Origin: Urechis unicinctus
Lineage: Eukaryota; Annelida; Polychaeta; Xenopneusta; Urechidae
Length of the DNA: 64,000 nucleotides
Reading direction: 5' to 3'
Assembly (NCBI GenBank): GCA_034190875.2
Contig: CM067348.1
Coordinates: 26,042,409-26,106,408 of the forward strand
This document shows, one piece after another, positions 1 to 11,035 of the stretch. Within the stretch, counting starts at the first letter, position 1, and each line of letters starts with the position of its first letter. A model generated the notes under the pieces. It made no database searches. It was given only the letters and a program-made list of their open reading frames with translations, and had not been told where the DNA came from. Both the position numbers and the translations under genes were made by a program.

Positions 1-420
1 CACTTCTTAAGGAGTCAGCAACACTTCTAACTCAATCAATGTATGCTAAACTACACTCAATGTCGTATAAGCAGTGCACTGAATATTTGTATTCTCAAGT
101 GGCCCTTTATTCAAGAAACTTTATCAAAGAGTTTATAGCTCTGCTAAGAGGATTCACTCCAAGTGGCTCTATGATGATCGTTTTCCTAATAATAACACAC
201 AGCCATTGTTAGGCGACGCTACCTTGCAATAAACAAAATTGCATGTATATACTGGGTTGACGTCATTGTGATTAATGAGAGCAGGAAAATGTTTGTTTCG
301 CAGATCCTTTCCACTGCTAATACACATCACACAATAGGCATATAAATAGCGATAATAACCAGTATAGTATCACTGGTACAGCCTTTGCGCTCGATTTCCG
401 CTATACTCGGCACAGTTATT
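1..420. other. No gene seen
   Basis: AT-rich sequence with no reading frame, splice-site pair or repeat that I can support. It is probably intergenic. Confidence 0.4.
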
Positions 421-720
421 TTATTGTGCACAGTTGTTGCCCTTGGTACAGGTATTACATTGTATTTTGTTGTTGTGCAGCTGTTGCTCCTGGTACACTC
501 GTTACATTTAATAAAGTTGGTACATTGTTTGTGACCGAGGTGAAGAAGGATATATTTGTATTATTGCTTGGTGAAGTTATAACTCTAGATGTAGTTATTA
601 CCCTGATTAAGTTGTAACCCTTGGTGCAGTTGTTACCATCGATACGATTGTAACCCTGGGTACAGTTGTTGCCTTGGTTACAGTTGTTACCCTGGTTATA
701 GTTCTTATCCTGAGTAATAT
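421..720. repeat. Degenerate minisatellite, unit about 18-21 bp
   Basis: Units of the form GTTGTTACCCTGGGTACA recur head to tail, with drift. They are clearest at about 600-710 and more decayed toward 430. Reading frames on both strands here are translations of the repeat and are not called as genes. Confidence 0.7.
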
Positions 721-2445
721 TCCACGCCAATAATCCCACCTTCTGCCATGTGTAAGAAAAGTAGTGACTCAATATTTTAGTATTTTTTGCAAATTGGTTT
801 GTTATTTATAATCTGAGCATTTAATGATAGGTTGTTTGACTAATTCTGGGTGTAGAGGATATGGTATCCGGGCTACAGTGAATATACAGGTGATGTGTGT
901 GTTGTGATGAGTATAGATTACACACTACATTACATTACATATACTGTATATTGTATTTCACCTGCGATAAAGTTGAATGAACCGTCGCTGAATAATAAAT
1001 ACTTGGGTGGAATGGATGACTGTTTAAGCTGTCACTTGCATCTATTATATGACCAGTGCGAGTATTTTAGGCTGAACAAACAATATATTTTTTCGCTGTA
1101 ATGTTGCCCAGAACCATCAACTGCTCTGACTGGCCGACATACATAACTTACCCAACAACACATACTAAAAATGCAATGGAGCAGTGATCCCGGTTATAAT
1201 TATTCGGTTTATGTCGTTTGATCTCAGTGGAAATATTCAGGAATGTTTGATCTTGACAAAACTAGCAAACATCGTATAACACGAGCTGATGTCATGCGTC
1301 TCCCATAAGGTAGGCAATAAAGCTGTTTAGTGCATACTAACTTTGAATGCTTTTCTTCAACGTTATTTAAATAAAGCTGATCGACCAAGACATAAACAGA
1401 ACTCTTCAGTTGAGGATGATAACTAAAGAAGACGTGACTCGAATACACTGGAATGTGGTGCGAGGAAAATATAGCATACACCTCACATTCCATATATGAC
1501 AACATTAATGAGGTGCACTCTTTAAGTTATCAGTCCTAGATGGAAGATGAGCTAACATGGTAGCATCAACGATGTTATCTTATTTGATATCTAATCAGCT
1601 TTGTCGCTCTCTGGCATACTCTCTGTATTGTATAATCATCAATATACATTTATCCATTAATGAGTCCGTTTGAATAATATAAACGCGGAGTTGTAGTTAA
1701 TGCAATTAGATTAGATTCGAACTATTGATGGCAACAACTCAGCTAATCAAACTGAATTCTAATGCATGGACGTATTGAGCTTTGAACTTGTGTCCGTTTT
1801 TATAAACTCTAATGCTCTCGTCACCGAAAGTGACGTCATCGACATCTAAGCTATCTTAGGATTCGTCTTAAGATGTCGCGGAGAACGTGTGAAACAATTT
1901 TTATTACCATAGGACATTTATTGGCGGTTTTATAAGCGTTCGAAATATTCATGAAACTTTTGTTGACATTTGGACTTTTATCGAAATTCACCCGGGCCTT
2001 TAACTATCAACTGAAGGCAGGCGCTAGCTGTATCGGCAAAACCATACAACGATTGAAAGCGCACGCTGCAGGTCCAAATACTAGTGGCTATAATTACATA
2101 CAAACGCAACGTCGCAATACTGACAGGCAACCATACACTACTTGAATCAGAATCAACATATGGATTGCGAGCAGGTAAGGTGTCTGTGTCATATTCACTG
2201 GACCTTCATTGCCGGAGTGGATTGTTGAAAAGACAGAAAGAGTTTACGGCGTCAACCTGCACTTGTGTATCACAGTATAGCATTTACCCCCGTCCCAGCG
2301 TGACTGTGCGTGTCTGTAACGAGTAGATTGATCACTCGCATTGCTTTTGCTAACCTCCCAATACTCCGTCTATATAGCCATATTTTTTTAAACACGTTCG
2401 GGTCTGGGCTTCGAAAATTTGAGTGCGTTATAATTAATCTGACCC
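721..2445. other. No gene seen
   Basis: I see no convincing coding exon or known repeat. A CRE-like palindrome, TGACGTCA, lies at 1831-1838, but with no gene next to it this is weak. The stretch ends at the left terminus of the first Polinton. Confidence 0.4.
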
Positions 2446-2642
2446 AGTAGTATATATAATAGCGGTTCTTGCGCAGTTTCCCTCTACAAGAGTTTTCAGG
2501 CCTTTTTGTAGCTTATACAAGATTTTTTTCGGTACTGGCGCAGTACCCCTATTATATATACTTCTGACCCTTTGGAAGCTTATACAAGACCCGACCCCCA
2601 AACGGGGCCGAGAGGCTAGTTTGTTGTCAATCTAGTGTGCCC
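2446..2642. repeat. Left terminal inverted repeat of Polinton 1
   Basis: It matches the complement of 13961-14185 along most of its length, starting AGTAGTATATATAATAG and ending near CTAGTGTGCC. It includes the submotifs AGCTTATACAAGA and GACCCGACCCCCAAACGGGG, which the second Polinton in this window also carries. Confidence 0.88.
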
Positions 2643-2671
2643 ATAGGCAAGGGTGTCTACACAGTTCTCAG

Positions 2672-5285
2672 CTATCCATCTCTTTGAGTCAAAGGGGGAG
2701 AGAGACGCCTTGTTGACGTGGAGCCCGTATATTTCGTGAGCATCACTACGCTTCCATGGCGAAACTGCTTTCGGGTGAATAGTGACTCCACGTACTGAGC
2801 GTGCCGTAGATGCTTCTTGACCACCACCTTCTTCACGCCCTTTGTCCTTTTAATCTCATCCCGGCTCGACATCAAGATCCAGTACATATTTGGGCTTAGA
2901 CAAACATACTCCTAGATGGGCACACAAGCGCACTCATCCTTCATCTTCCCCAGAACCTTCTTAATCGTGTCACTGTACAGGCTGTGGGAGGGATCATAGT
3001 TGATAGTGTCAAAGGAATGCCCATCATCCTTCATGTCAGCATACACGTCAGGCGTGCGTATCTCCACAAGCAGCGAATCCGAATCCGTGTACAACAGACC
3101 AAGGTTGTTGCCGTATCTAGGCTTCATGGTATTGTGATAAAAGTCATACATCAAATGCTTTGAAAGATCTAGAACGCACATGCCCACATACACTGGACGG
3201 TTTAAGACCAAGTGGCTTTTATGCATATGCAGGGCAGCCAGATCATCGTCAAACACTTTATGTTGAGCATAGGCGGGGCTGGCCACAAGCCTACGTATTT
3301 TTTCTTTTCCGATGAGCGCACAATCTTAACGTCAACTCGCCTCCGGAGATTCGCCATGGTCTTGCAGAACACAGAGTTATTCATTAGCTTATAGAGATCC
3401 TTCTCAAAGTCGCTGGTGGCCACTTTACGCTGATCTGTGTTCATCCGAATGTAAGGCTCCATCCAGGGGCTCTGGTCAAAGACAAGTGCACGATGAATCT
3501 TGGTAAGTCTCATACCCAAAGACAGATACAGCTTGAGGTTCCTGTAGTGTACCACATACTTCTCCTTATTCCGCAGATTGGGGACTAGCTTTTCAACTCC
3601 ATTTCCGGCGCTCTTCAATGCACCTAGGAGATCCTTCTGGTAGTCTGACAATCATTCGTTCTGCAAAAGAAGCCGCTCCGGCGCTAGGGGGTAATCGTTG
3701 TGTTCGTCATGAAGCGCAGCAGGATACTCCAAGTCAACCTCAAGTATATACCCTGCTTCAGCATCATCGGGATGGTGCTGGATCTCTAGGTTCTCAGGCC
3801 TCTCCACCCACTCAATACCCGAAGTAGGTAAAGGCTGACTCATAGCCCACCCATACAGGTTGTTGGTATCGAGCTACTGGATATAGTTCGTTGGTTGGTC
3901 CTGCTCAAAGCCCTCCACGTATGGGTTGTTGGCTTTAGCGTGGCAGCGCGACACCATGCTTATCCCACCCCGCAGCCCCTTCTAAATGAAGAGGTGCTTG
4001 TCATAGTCGGTTAGAAGCTCGACAAACCGGGACTGGTGTAGTAGTGAGCCGGATCTAGGCCGTACTGCTTAAGGCATGTTTTGCAGAATATTTCAAACAC
4101 ATCTGCCAAGAGCAATACATCTGTCCACAGGTACAGGTCATGGTAATCACCCATGTTTTTACAACCGAAAATGTTCCAGACTTTTTGGGCGTATTCGTAG
4201 ACTGCAGCAGATATTCCTTGTTCGGAAAGCTTGCTCCTCCTGCTGCAGAGCCTGTAAGAATTTCTCCACAGCATCACTTTCTCTGTAAACCACAGGAGGT
4301 TCGGTCTTACCGTCACACCTAACAACCACATAACCGTAACCACATGATTCATGCTCCTGTGTTGTTTGCGTGAGGCTCTTACCAGGATTAAGCGCAGGAC
4401 CCGAAAGCTTCACTGTCAGCGCCTCAAAGTCAGCATAGATAACATAGGGGGCAGCAAGCTGTTTCTGCCAGTTCTGGAAGGCCAGTTCAGGCATGGAACG
4501 CGCATGCTAGTCTGCCCGATCCCCAGACACTCAGGCTTGTGCTTAGCGAGCTCAGGTATAACCATGTCATGGCCGTGTTCGTATACACTCACTGCAGTTG
4601 GTATAACCCCCGTGTTCGTATACACTCAGGCTTGTGCTTAGGAGCAGTTTATCAGTGGTATAACCATGTAAACATGGCCGTGTTCGTATACACTCAGGCT
4701 TGTGCTTAGGAGCAGTTTATCAGTGGTATAACCATGTAAACATGGCCCGTGTTCGTATACACTCTTAGGAGGTTTTGTGGTATAAGCATGTAAAGCAGTG
4801 TTCGTATTATCAGTTGTGCTTAGGAGCAGTTTATCAGTGGTATAACCATGTCAACATCGCTCGCAGAAGAACTTGCGGTGCTCGTACTTACTCTGGTCAC
4901 AAAGCAGGCGATTCAAATCTTTGATTCGCCGGTAATGGAACTTACCATCCTCCTCAATCAGCATGAGGTTTCTACGTGAACCAGGCTGTTTACTTTACAT
5001 TCCAGCCAAAGACGTTTAATCCGCCTACTTTAGCATGTTTTTCTGCCTTCTCAATCTGCAAGATAGGCATTGGATAGTCCACGCCTTTTCCTTCTAAGAG
5101 TCTTAAGAGCGACTTAATGTTATATTTCGATTCCACCAAGCTCTTCCAGCTCACTAGTCAAAACTTTATGCATCTTCCGACGCATGCCCTTAAAGAACAT
5201 CATAAGGTCCGAGCTAAGGGGGTGAGACTCAAGAACGTTCATCACCCATCCACGCAAATAGTCCTTAACAAATCAAGGTATATAA
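2672..5285 (-). pseudogene. Protein-primed DNA polymerase B remnant (Polinton 1)
   Basis: Minus-strand remnant of the element's family B, protein-primed DNA polymerase, which would copy the element from its terminal repeats. Blocks in order from the N-terminal side (high coordinates): an N-terminal region near 5100-5280; a Cys-containing segment with KFFCERC-like residues near 4860; the exonuclease block with DFEALTVKL near 4420; the third exonuclease block near 4150 (YHDLYLWTDVL); polymerase motif B near 3380; and polymerase motif C (YTDSDS) near 3095. It is in several frames and broken. The same gene is present, better preserved, in the second Polinton at 48830-51355. Confidence 0.9.
4560..4860. 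repeat. Tandem repeat, unit about 69 bp, inside Polinton 1
   Basis: About four to five imperfect copies of a unit containing TGTTCGTATACACTCAGG, then GGAGCAGTTTATCAGTGG, then TATAACCATGT. The first unit overlaps polymerase-derived sequence, so the array appears to be a local expansion of polymerase gene sequence rather than an unrelated insertion. Confidence 0.75.
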
Positions 5286-5377
5286 CGTCAATTCGTTTAT
5301 CCATTTCAGAAATATAAATGGAAAATCGGTAAACAACTTATTTTCTATTTATGTTTTTGACAAACGCATATGGAAAA

Positions 5378-6065
5378 TTAGTATATATCAAACCCGCTGT
5401 ACAGATGGGAAGAGACAAACATACCCAGCCGTACAAAACGAAGCCCCCAGATATTTATTCTGACAGCAATCCCGGGGGTGGGGGCACTTGGCCTTCTCCC
5501 GGATAGGGGTGTGCCGCGGGACATCGGACACCCGTACCCGTCGTATAAGGTGAAAATGGAAAAAAGCATACCCCGACATACAAGGTGTTTTGCGAAAGTA
5601 TAACCCGTCGTACAAGGTGAAAACGGCAAAACATCGTACCCCGTCGTACAAGGTATTATGCAAAAGTATTACCCGTCGTACGTTGTAGGCAGGATAACAG
5701 TGTCGGACAAATCTCAAAATCTGATCAGCTGATTTCTGATTACATGCAGTAACAGCTTGTCGCGCTTGCACGGTCGAGCGTGTGTTTTCCCGGTGGATCA
5801 CACATGGACCATTCATTGCATTTGCATTGTCAACAGTCGGTGGGAAATCCTGCTAGAAAATATCGACATACTGAAACAAAATATATATCAAACCCGCTGT
5901 ACAGATGGGAAGAGACAAACATACCCCGCCGTACAAAACGAAGCCCCACAAAAACCCGTCGTACAGATTGCAGCTGAAAAACATACCCCGTCGTATCAGT
6001 ACGAGGCCCAAAACCGTCGTACAACAAGTCGAGAGGCCGAAAAAAAACATATCCCGTCGCGCGGC
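5378..6065. repeat. Dispersed repeat with internal short tandem units, inserted in Polinton 1
   Basis: It contains many degenerate units around CCCGTCGTACAAGGTGAAAA, and two direct copies of a block starting ATATATCAAACCCGCTGTAC, at about 5393 and 5885. A GC-rich segment at about 5465-5525 resembles, inverted, the sequence at about 31550-31615. That places two copies of the same dispersed family in this window. No transposase is visible and the class is unknown. Confidence 0.65.
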
Positions 6066-6235
6066 ACATGTATACTACCCCTATACACTTAAGTGCACCC
6101 CACCCCCACCCCCCTCCCGGGAACAAAATACAGATATCTTCGGGCGGAGTCGAGCGACTGATAAAATATTTTCGCCGCTCGGATCAGCGCAAAGCGCGCG
6201 ATCTCAGGGATCCTTCTTCAACTGAAGTTATCCGA

Positions 6236-6500
6236 TCGAAAATAGGAAAACGAAACTAAACCCATTTTCCATTTTGGTTTTTCGGTTTATGAAATCTAAT
6301 ATCGGGAAACGAAAATGGAATGTATACCTATTTTCTATATATGTTTGCAAAATAATAAAACAGAAATGGGGTTGCATACCCATTTTCCATACGTGTTCGC
6401 AAAATACTAATTTAGAAAATGGGTTACTTACCCATTTTCTATTTGCATTTGTGAAATTGAAAAACGAATTAACGGTGTATACCTTGATTTTAACAGCCCA
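6236..6500. repeat. Repetitive block with CCCATTTTC(T/C)AT units
   Basis: The phrase CCCATTTTCTAT and its complement GAAAATGGG recur every 50-60 bases in both orientations, giving local hairpin potential. A weaker copy of the same phrase occurs at about 5300-5380, so this block and that one may be the two flanks of one inserted repeat. It carries no coding sequence. Confidence 0.5.
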
Positions 6501-6960
6501 CTTAGTCTTCGTGAAGGCAAGACGCTCTGTGGGGACTGGGGACTGGGTTGTGGGGATGTGCACGGGGCAGGTACTGGTCTGCGCGGCACAGGGACTGGTC
6601 TGCGCGGCGCGGGGTGGGGACAGGGGTGCGTGCCACCCCAGCCCTTAATCTAGCAAATATCTGATTGTATGTACGGTCAAATTTCGTTACGCTTTTCAAG
6701 TGCTTGGAGTGCAACCTTAGGGCGTGGTTAACTCGGCTTAAAACCGTGGATTGAAACGTAATCGTGTTTGGGCTTTACGTGCTCGCATATTGTGAGTCAT
6801 GTTTACTATACAAAACCATTAGTCTAAAAGGAAATTTGTTGATATACAAAAGACAACGACTAAACAGCGAGCGGACTTTGACCTCTTAACAACGCAGTAA
6901 ACACTGGTCTCTGACAAGGTACCACCTTCGTCACACATAGGCCTAGCCGCCCATACAGTA
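6500..6960. other. G-rich stretch then plain sequence, no gene
   Basis: Bases 6528-6640 hold many runs of three or more G, and two near-copies of CAGGNACTGGTCTGCGCGG. The rest shows nothing recognisable. It lies within the Polinton but does not resemble Polinton genes. Confidence 0.45.
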
Positions 6961-7136
6961 AACTTTGTTGTTGACAGCGCCACAGGATTTTTATCATTAT
7001 ACAGTGGGGAATCCCCGTTCAGTGACGCCGGCTGGCGAGTCAGTGTCCCCAGCTATAGGCTGTTGTGAACCAATTTTTTGGGCACGACGAAGACGACTGT
7101 GGTTGACTTTATCGAACCCACAATCTATGCACAATC

Positions 7137-7310
7137 CTACCTTATTATTTTTATAGCCTTCTGACAACCCGTACAAAGACGATTAACGACACCGTGTTTT
7201 ATCTTATATCTGTGTAATCCACAAAACTCTTGCTCTTGCGTACAGGGCCTGTTACAGGGGTCTTTCTTCCCGAGTAATATCCATGGGCACTTATTGTCAT
7301 ATACTACCAT
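7137..7310 (-). CDS. Small Cys-rich Polinton ORF, probable zinc-binding protein
   Basis: A 57-codon reading frame starting MVVYDNKCPWILLGKKDPC. Cysteines and a histidine are spaced C-x14-C-x2-GLH, followed by a CTGC pair, which suggests a small metal-binding protein. Short ORFs of the type C...L.xG...G.PC....FC..H are known in large DNA viruses and related elements. I infer that it belongs to the Polinton because it lies next to the integrase remnant on the same strand. Function unknown. Confidence 0.45.
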   Translation of the reverse strand: MVVYDNKCPWILLGKKDPCNRPCTQEQEFCGLHRYKIKHGVVNRLCTGCQKAIKIIR

Positions 7311-7338
7311 TGTAATATATATATATATCTCTATTAGT

Positions 7339-7765
7339 CTAATTGGTAATACCGTCTGGCGGCAACTGTGTATCGTACGGCACCACAAGCAACTCCTTTA
7401 CAAAGCCACGGAGGGCTCCATCCAACAAATAGTAAAGTACAGGCTCACCAGATTTAGTGACAGAGCGCCCAATCCGGTAAACATTGAGTGACCACACAGG
7501 GTCAGTGGCCCGCCGCCGCTGGTCTTGCTCGACCTCACCAGGCTGGTAGAGGAAGCGAACGCCAACACCAGAGGGAAGCTTTTGCTCTTTAACCCCCAGA
7601 GGGCGCCCTGGTATGACTGAAGAGGGCTTTTGTGCAACTCGTTTTGCCTTTATAGCATCTTTAGGTTTTTTCCAGTCAAGCGTGTCACCTCAGTATTTAT
7701 CACAGAGACTACAGCCTGCAGTCGAGAAACCCACTCAGTTGATCGTTTTTCAGGATATCAACTGG
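7339..7765 (-). pseudogene. Integrase remnant, C-terminal part (Polinton 1)
   Basis: Minus-strand sequence matching the C-terminal side of the retrovirus-like integrase found in Polintons. It includes a VRFLYQPGEVE-like block, ATDPVWSL, and an ending of the form VVPYDTQLPP. The neighbouring stretch near 7690-7760 (TEWVSRLQA and following) matches the end of the integrase in the second Polinton at 48580-48660. Part of a broken element. Confidence 0.8.
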
Positions 7766-7984
7766 TAAGATTCCTTGTTTAATTAGCATATCCTTTGTGG
7801 CCATAGCTAGTGATACATCGGCAATAGCTATAGCCAGGTCGCGTGGGGTGTAATCAAAACGTGGCGCACCACCACCCAGAGCCATCTTAACAAGCTTGGC
7901 ATAACCTATTGATATACCGGAAACAACAGCACCATGGTACAGTGCATTGGCGAGCATTTTTCCATCAGTAATTGGTGTTGTCAT
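7735..7984 (-). pseudogene. Small conserved Polinton ORF with hydrophobic segments
   Basis: Starts MTTPITDGKMLANALYHGA and has alanine- and glycine-rich hydrophobic stretches. It lies between the integrase and capsid-side genes, on the same strand as both. I recall similar short proteins from other invertebrate Polintons but cannot name a function. A structural or membrane role is only a guess. Confidence 0.5.
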
Positions 7985-8241
7985 CTTATTCCATATAAAA
8001 CGGATCCTTTAAATGAGCATCCGGAGGTTCTGACCTCGCTGGCTCTCCCCAGGGCACAACCTGTTTTTGGGGTGAGGCTACAAGTCTCTGCCTGTAGCAA
8101 TACAATGCTAGTCCAAACACCCCCACTCCACCGACAATCAAAGGTGATGTCGCCCACGTTGGCCAAGACTGAGTCAAACCCATCTGCCCTGCGGCGGGCC
8201 CCCGGGGGGCGGGGGGGGGGCCCCGGGGGCCGATTTTCAGA

Positions 8242-8433
8242 CTATAGCGCATACTTAGCCTCCCGCAGCTCTCTCAGAAGTCCATTTTGATTAGCTTTTT
8301 GAGCCACAGCACCCTTTCGGCCTGCCTCAACCTTTTTAGCATCTTTTGTAGGTTTCTTCTTTAGCGCTGGTTGAGGTTGAGGCGCAGGCTGATCACTAGT
8401 CACTGCCATTATCTCTTGATTTGCGTTCTCCAT
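8242..8433 (-). pseudogene. Small basic, helical Polinton ORF
   Basis: Starts MENANQEIMAVTSDQPAPQ, then a Lys/Arg/Ala-rich helical tail ending LLRELREAKYAL. The second Polinton has a clear homologue at 47818-47960 (GRKGAAARKANQNKLLRELR). Low-complexity G and C runs lie directly downstream at about 8195-8235. The charge suggests nucleic-acid binding, which is inference only. Confidence 0.5.
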
Positions 8434-8438
8434 GTTAC

Positions 8439-9017
8439 CTAATAATTTTGATCTTCCACTTGACAGCACCCAGGCAGGTCCTTTGCAGGAGGGGTGTCGG
8501 ACAGCCGGTCCCGAATCGCGGGGGTGCTTGCTTCAAATTGGCAGTACTTAGCGGTTGTTAGGGCCGCGGTAAGCAGAGCCAACATCATACCATTGCGATG
8601 ATAAAGTTCACATGTGGCAGTTCTTAGCTCGTGCCCTACAAACGGGTCAGTCTCGAGGTCTGTAATCAGATTTGGCTGATGTTCTGGGGGCTTTGGCACA
8701 AACATACAAGCAACGCTAGAAAACAGTTGGAGAATTGACTGCCCCAGAGTCCGCGTCCTGCTAGGGCCCAGCCGACCCTCATATTTCGCATAAAGCTTTG
8801 TAATCTCTTCATCGGACATTGATTCAATCTTTGCAGTCGACAGGTGCTGATCTCCGAGGTACTGACGGGCCTGACCCCCAGCTATGACAGCAGCAAGTAT
8901 ATCTCTCTTAGAAGATAAATCTACACCAGGGATGCAACAGGGTTCTGCAGACTTTGTGGCCGGCGGGTTAGCCGCGTCCTGTTCAAGGAGTTGATCAATA
9001 ATGTTATCAGGATCCAT
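8439..9017 (-). CDS. Polinton ORF of unknown function (about 192 aa)
   Basis: A 192-codon open frame starting MDPDNIIDQLLEQDAANPP, with an acidic N-terminal third and a largely helical remainder. It sits directly beside the packaging ATPase on the same strand, inside the block of capsid and packaging genes. I do not recognise a named family. By position it may be one of the conserved accessory proteins of Polintons. No equivalent of useful length is seen in the second element. Confidence 0.5.
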   Translation of the reverse strand: MDPDNIIDQLLEQDAANPPATKSAEPCCIPGVDLSSKRDILAAVIAGGQARQYLGDQHLSTAKIESMSDEEITKLYAKYEGRLGPSRTRTLGQSILQLFSSVACMFVPKPPEHQPNLITDLETDPFVGHELRTATCELYHRNGMMLALLTAALTTAKYCQFEASTPAIRDRLSDTPPAKDLPGCCQVEDQNY

Positions 9018-9096
9018 GAATATACGTATACACCTTCAAAGTCTAATATATTGCACTGCTCCCCACCGGGAAACGCAGCTGGGAGCCCATACCGCC

Positions 9097-9712
9097 TCAA
9101 TCGACGACATATCCATTGGGTTGATCAGTCTTCAGCAGCAGTTTTGCGTGCTTGGTCATTGCTAGTAGATGGCGTACTGTGGCACGTTCCTCACTCGTTG
9201 GAATCACATCATTCTCTCGTAGGGCGTCTTCAAACGAGTCACGATCCTTGGTGTGGAAAAGTGCCATCCAACGGGTCTGTTTACGTAGATCATTCAGCAC
9301 AGGGTTGAATTTCTGGGTGAGGACCCAGATACTTTGCTGCGCATGGCGGCCACTAAAGGCCAGTTTGGATAACGTCTTTCTTCTTGGTTAGAGCCTTTGT
9401 TGCCAAACGTTCATCAATAATGTACAGGGTAGGCTCGCCCTTGAAGCAGTAATAGAAAGCCCTCAAGTGGTCATGGAGCCGCTCCCCTGGGTCAACCACA
9501 TACACCTCTGAATCATCCCACACCCATGACCGCGTCTGATAGGCCTCGTTGAAACGTATGGTAGGGCAGAGAATTACAACATGCTTGAAGGCGCCGAAGA
9601 AGGGCCCTTCAAGTTGGTCGAGGATGAATGCGGTTTTCCCACATCCTGTCTGCCCACAAACAATTGCCGAACAGGGACCATCTGGAAATGTAAACTCAGT
9701 TTTCGGTTTCAT
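9097..9712 (-). pseudogene. Packaging ATPase, FtsK/HerA type (Polinton 1)
   Basis: Predicted genome-packaging ATPase of the Polinton. A start at 9712 gives MKPKTEFTFPDG, followed by a Walker A loop (GQTGCGKT), a VILCPT strand, and a Walker B-like strand with YIIDE. The C-terminal side (LNDLRKQTRWMALFHTKD onward) is also present. It follows the major capsid gene immediately, as is usual for these elements. The homologous block in the second Polinton is at 47640-47820. Part of a broken element. Confidence 0.85.
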
Positions 9713-10995
9713 CAAAACTGCGCTGACGAACCTGCTATCTTTAATGTTAAGCTGTGCATCCATAACAATATACATATAGATGTTCAATGCGCCGGTCGTC
9801 TCTGTCATTTTTGTGAACTGAATGGTGATACCCTCAGACGCATTCTCCACGGCCCTGCCACTACCGTGCAGCTGGTCGTCATCACTCGTCCTTAAGTCGA
9901 GCCACAGAGCATACTTACTGGTTAGGTACTCTCCCAGGGAAACGTCCAACAATGCCAAGTCTTTTACTGCTATTGCTACACTGGGGTCTCGTTTACTCGT
10001 TGCTGCAAAGGCCTTCTTCACCTCGTCCCACTGATGGTAGCCACGCATGCCTTGGGCATAGAGCTGATTGGGGATGCCCTCAATGATCACCTCGAACTTC
10101 GTAATCTTTGGGCTGTAGAACGACTCTGTTTTCCTGGCGAAAGAGGCGCCCTGGGGGTCTTCAAAGAGCAGTAGGATGCCCTTCATACTGCGAGCCGGCA
10201 CGTTCAGGTTGATGTTCCACAGTGTATTTATACAAGCTTTCTGTGACGAAGCACACGGTCATACAGAATCGAGAGTCGACCTGTGTACTAGGTGCTTATC
10301 ATACGGGCCAACTCTGGTTGGGTAACTATGTCATACTGCAGCAAGATGCCATCAATTTTGTAGCTGGCGTCGGTGTCGCCTGTTGCGTGAATCACGTGGT
10401 TGTAGTCATTGGACGTGAGCTCGTATTCCAGTCTGTCGTTAAGCGCGCTGTGGTAGAACGGCATGTGACTCTCGAGGAATTCAAAGTCAAGCGGAACATA
10501 GAACCTGTTACTATACACATTGGCTATGGCCTTGTCCTGTTTCCTCGGTCTCAATCTTGTCTCCTGCCCCCACTTGTATCTTAGTTGTGTTTCTGTCGTC
10601 TGCTGTGTCAATGCCCTGGTACTGGAGGCCCTGTCTCTCCTGTGTGGTCCGCCATAAGTCGTGGTACCATGGTACACATCGCTGTCATCAACAGACATGA
10701 CCTCATTGCCAGGAATCTTGATTGTCATTTTCTTAACCACGGCGCAACCCAGGTTTTGCACAACGCTGCAGTTATCATCGGATGATGTCAGCGTGATTGT
10801 AAAGGCCAGCCGTGCTGTCCCTGGGACAATGACGTCGTCTGCGCCTAGATTGGGGAAGCGAACCAGCAGTTGTTGGTTCTGGTCAATAGTGCTTGGATTG
10901 TTTGTAATAACTACAGACTGTCGCATACCCTTTACCCCGAGCGGTTCGCATATCTGGCGGTGTGGGTTTAGTTTGTGTCCGTAAGTACTCGACAT
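9713..10995 (-). pseudogene. Double-jelly-roll major capsid protein (Polinton 1)
   Basis: Polinton major capsid protein region. The N-terminal part begins MSSTYGHKLNPHRQI. The C-terminal part contains the blocks NVPARSMKGILLLFEDP, KYALWLDLRTSDDDQLHGSG and ENASEGITIQ, familiar from invertebrate Polinton capsid proteins. It matches the frame at 46458-47429 of the second element closely. The gene is the largest structural part of the element and lies just upstream of the ATPase. It belongs to a broken element and is treated as a fossil. Confidence 0.9.
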
Positions 10996-11035
10996 GTTGA
11001 ATTCTTATCTACAAGTATATCTTTAACACACAATC

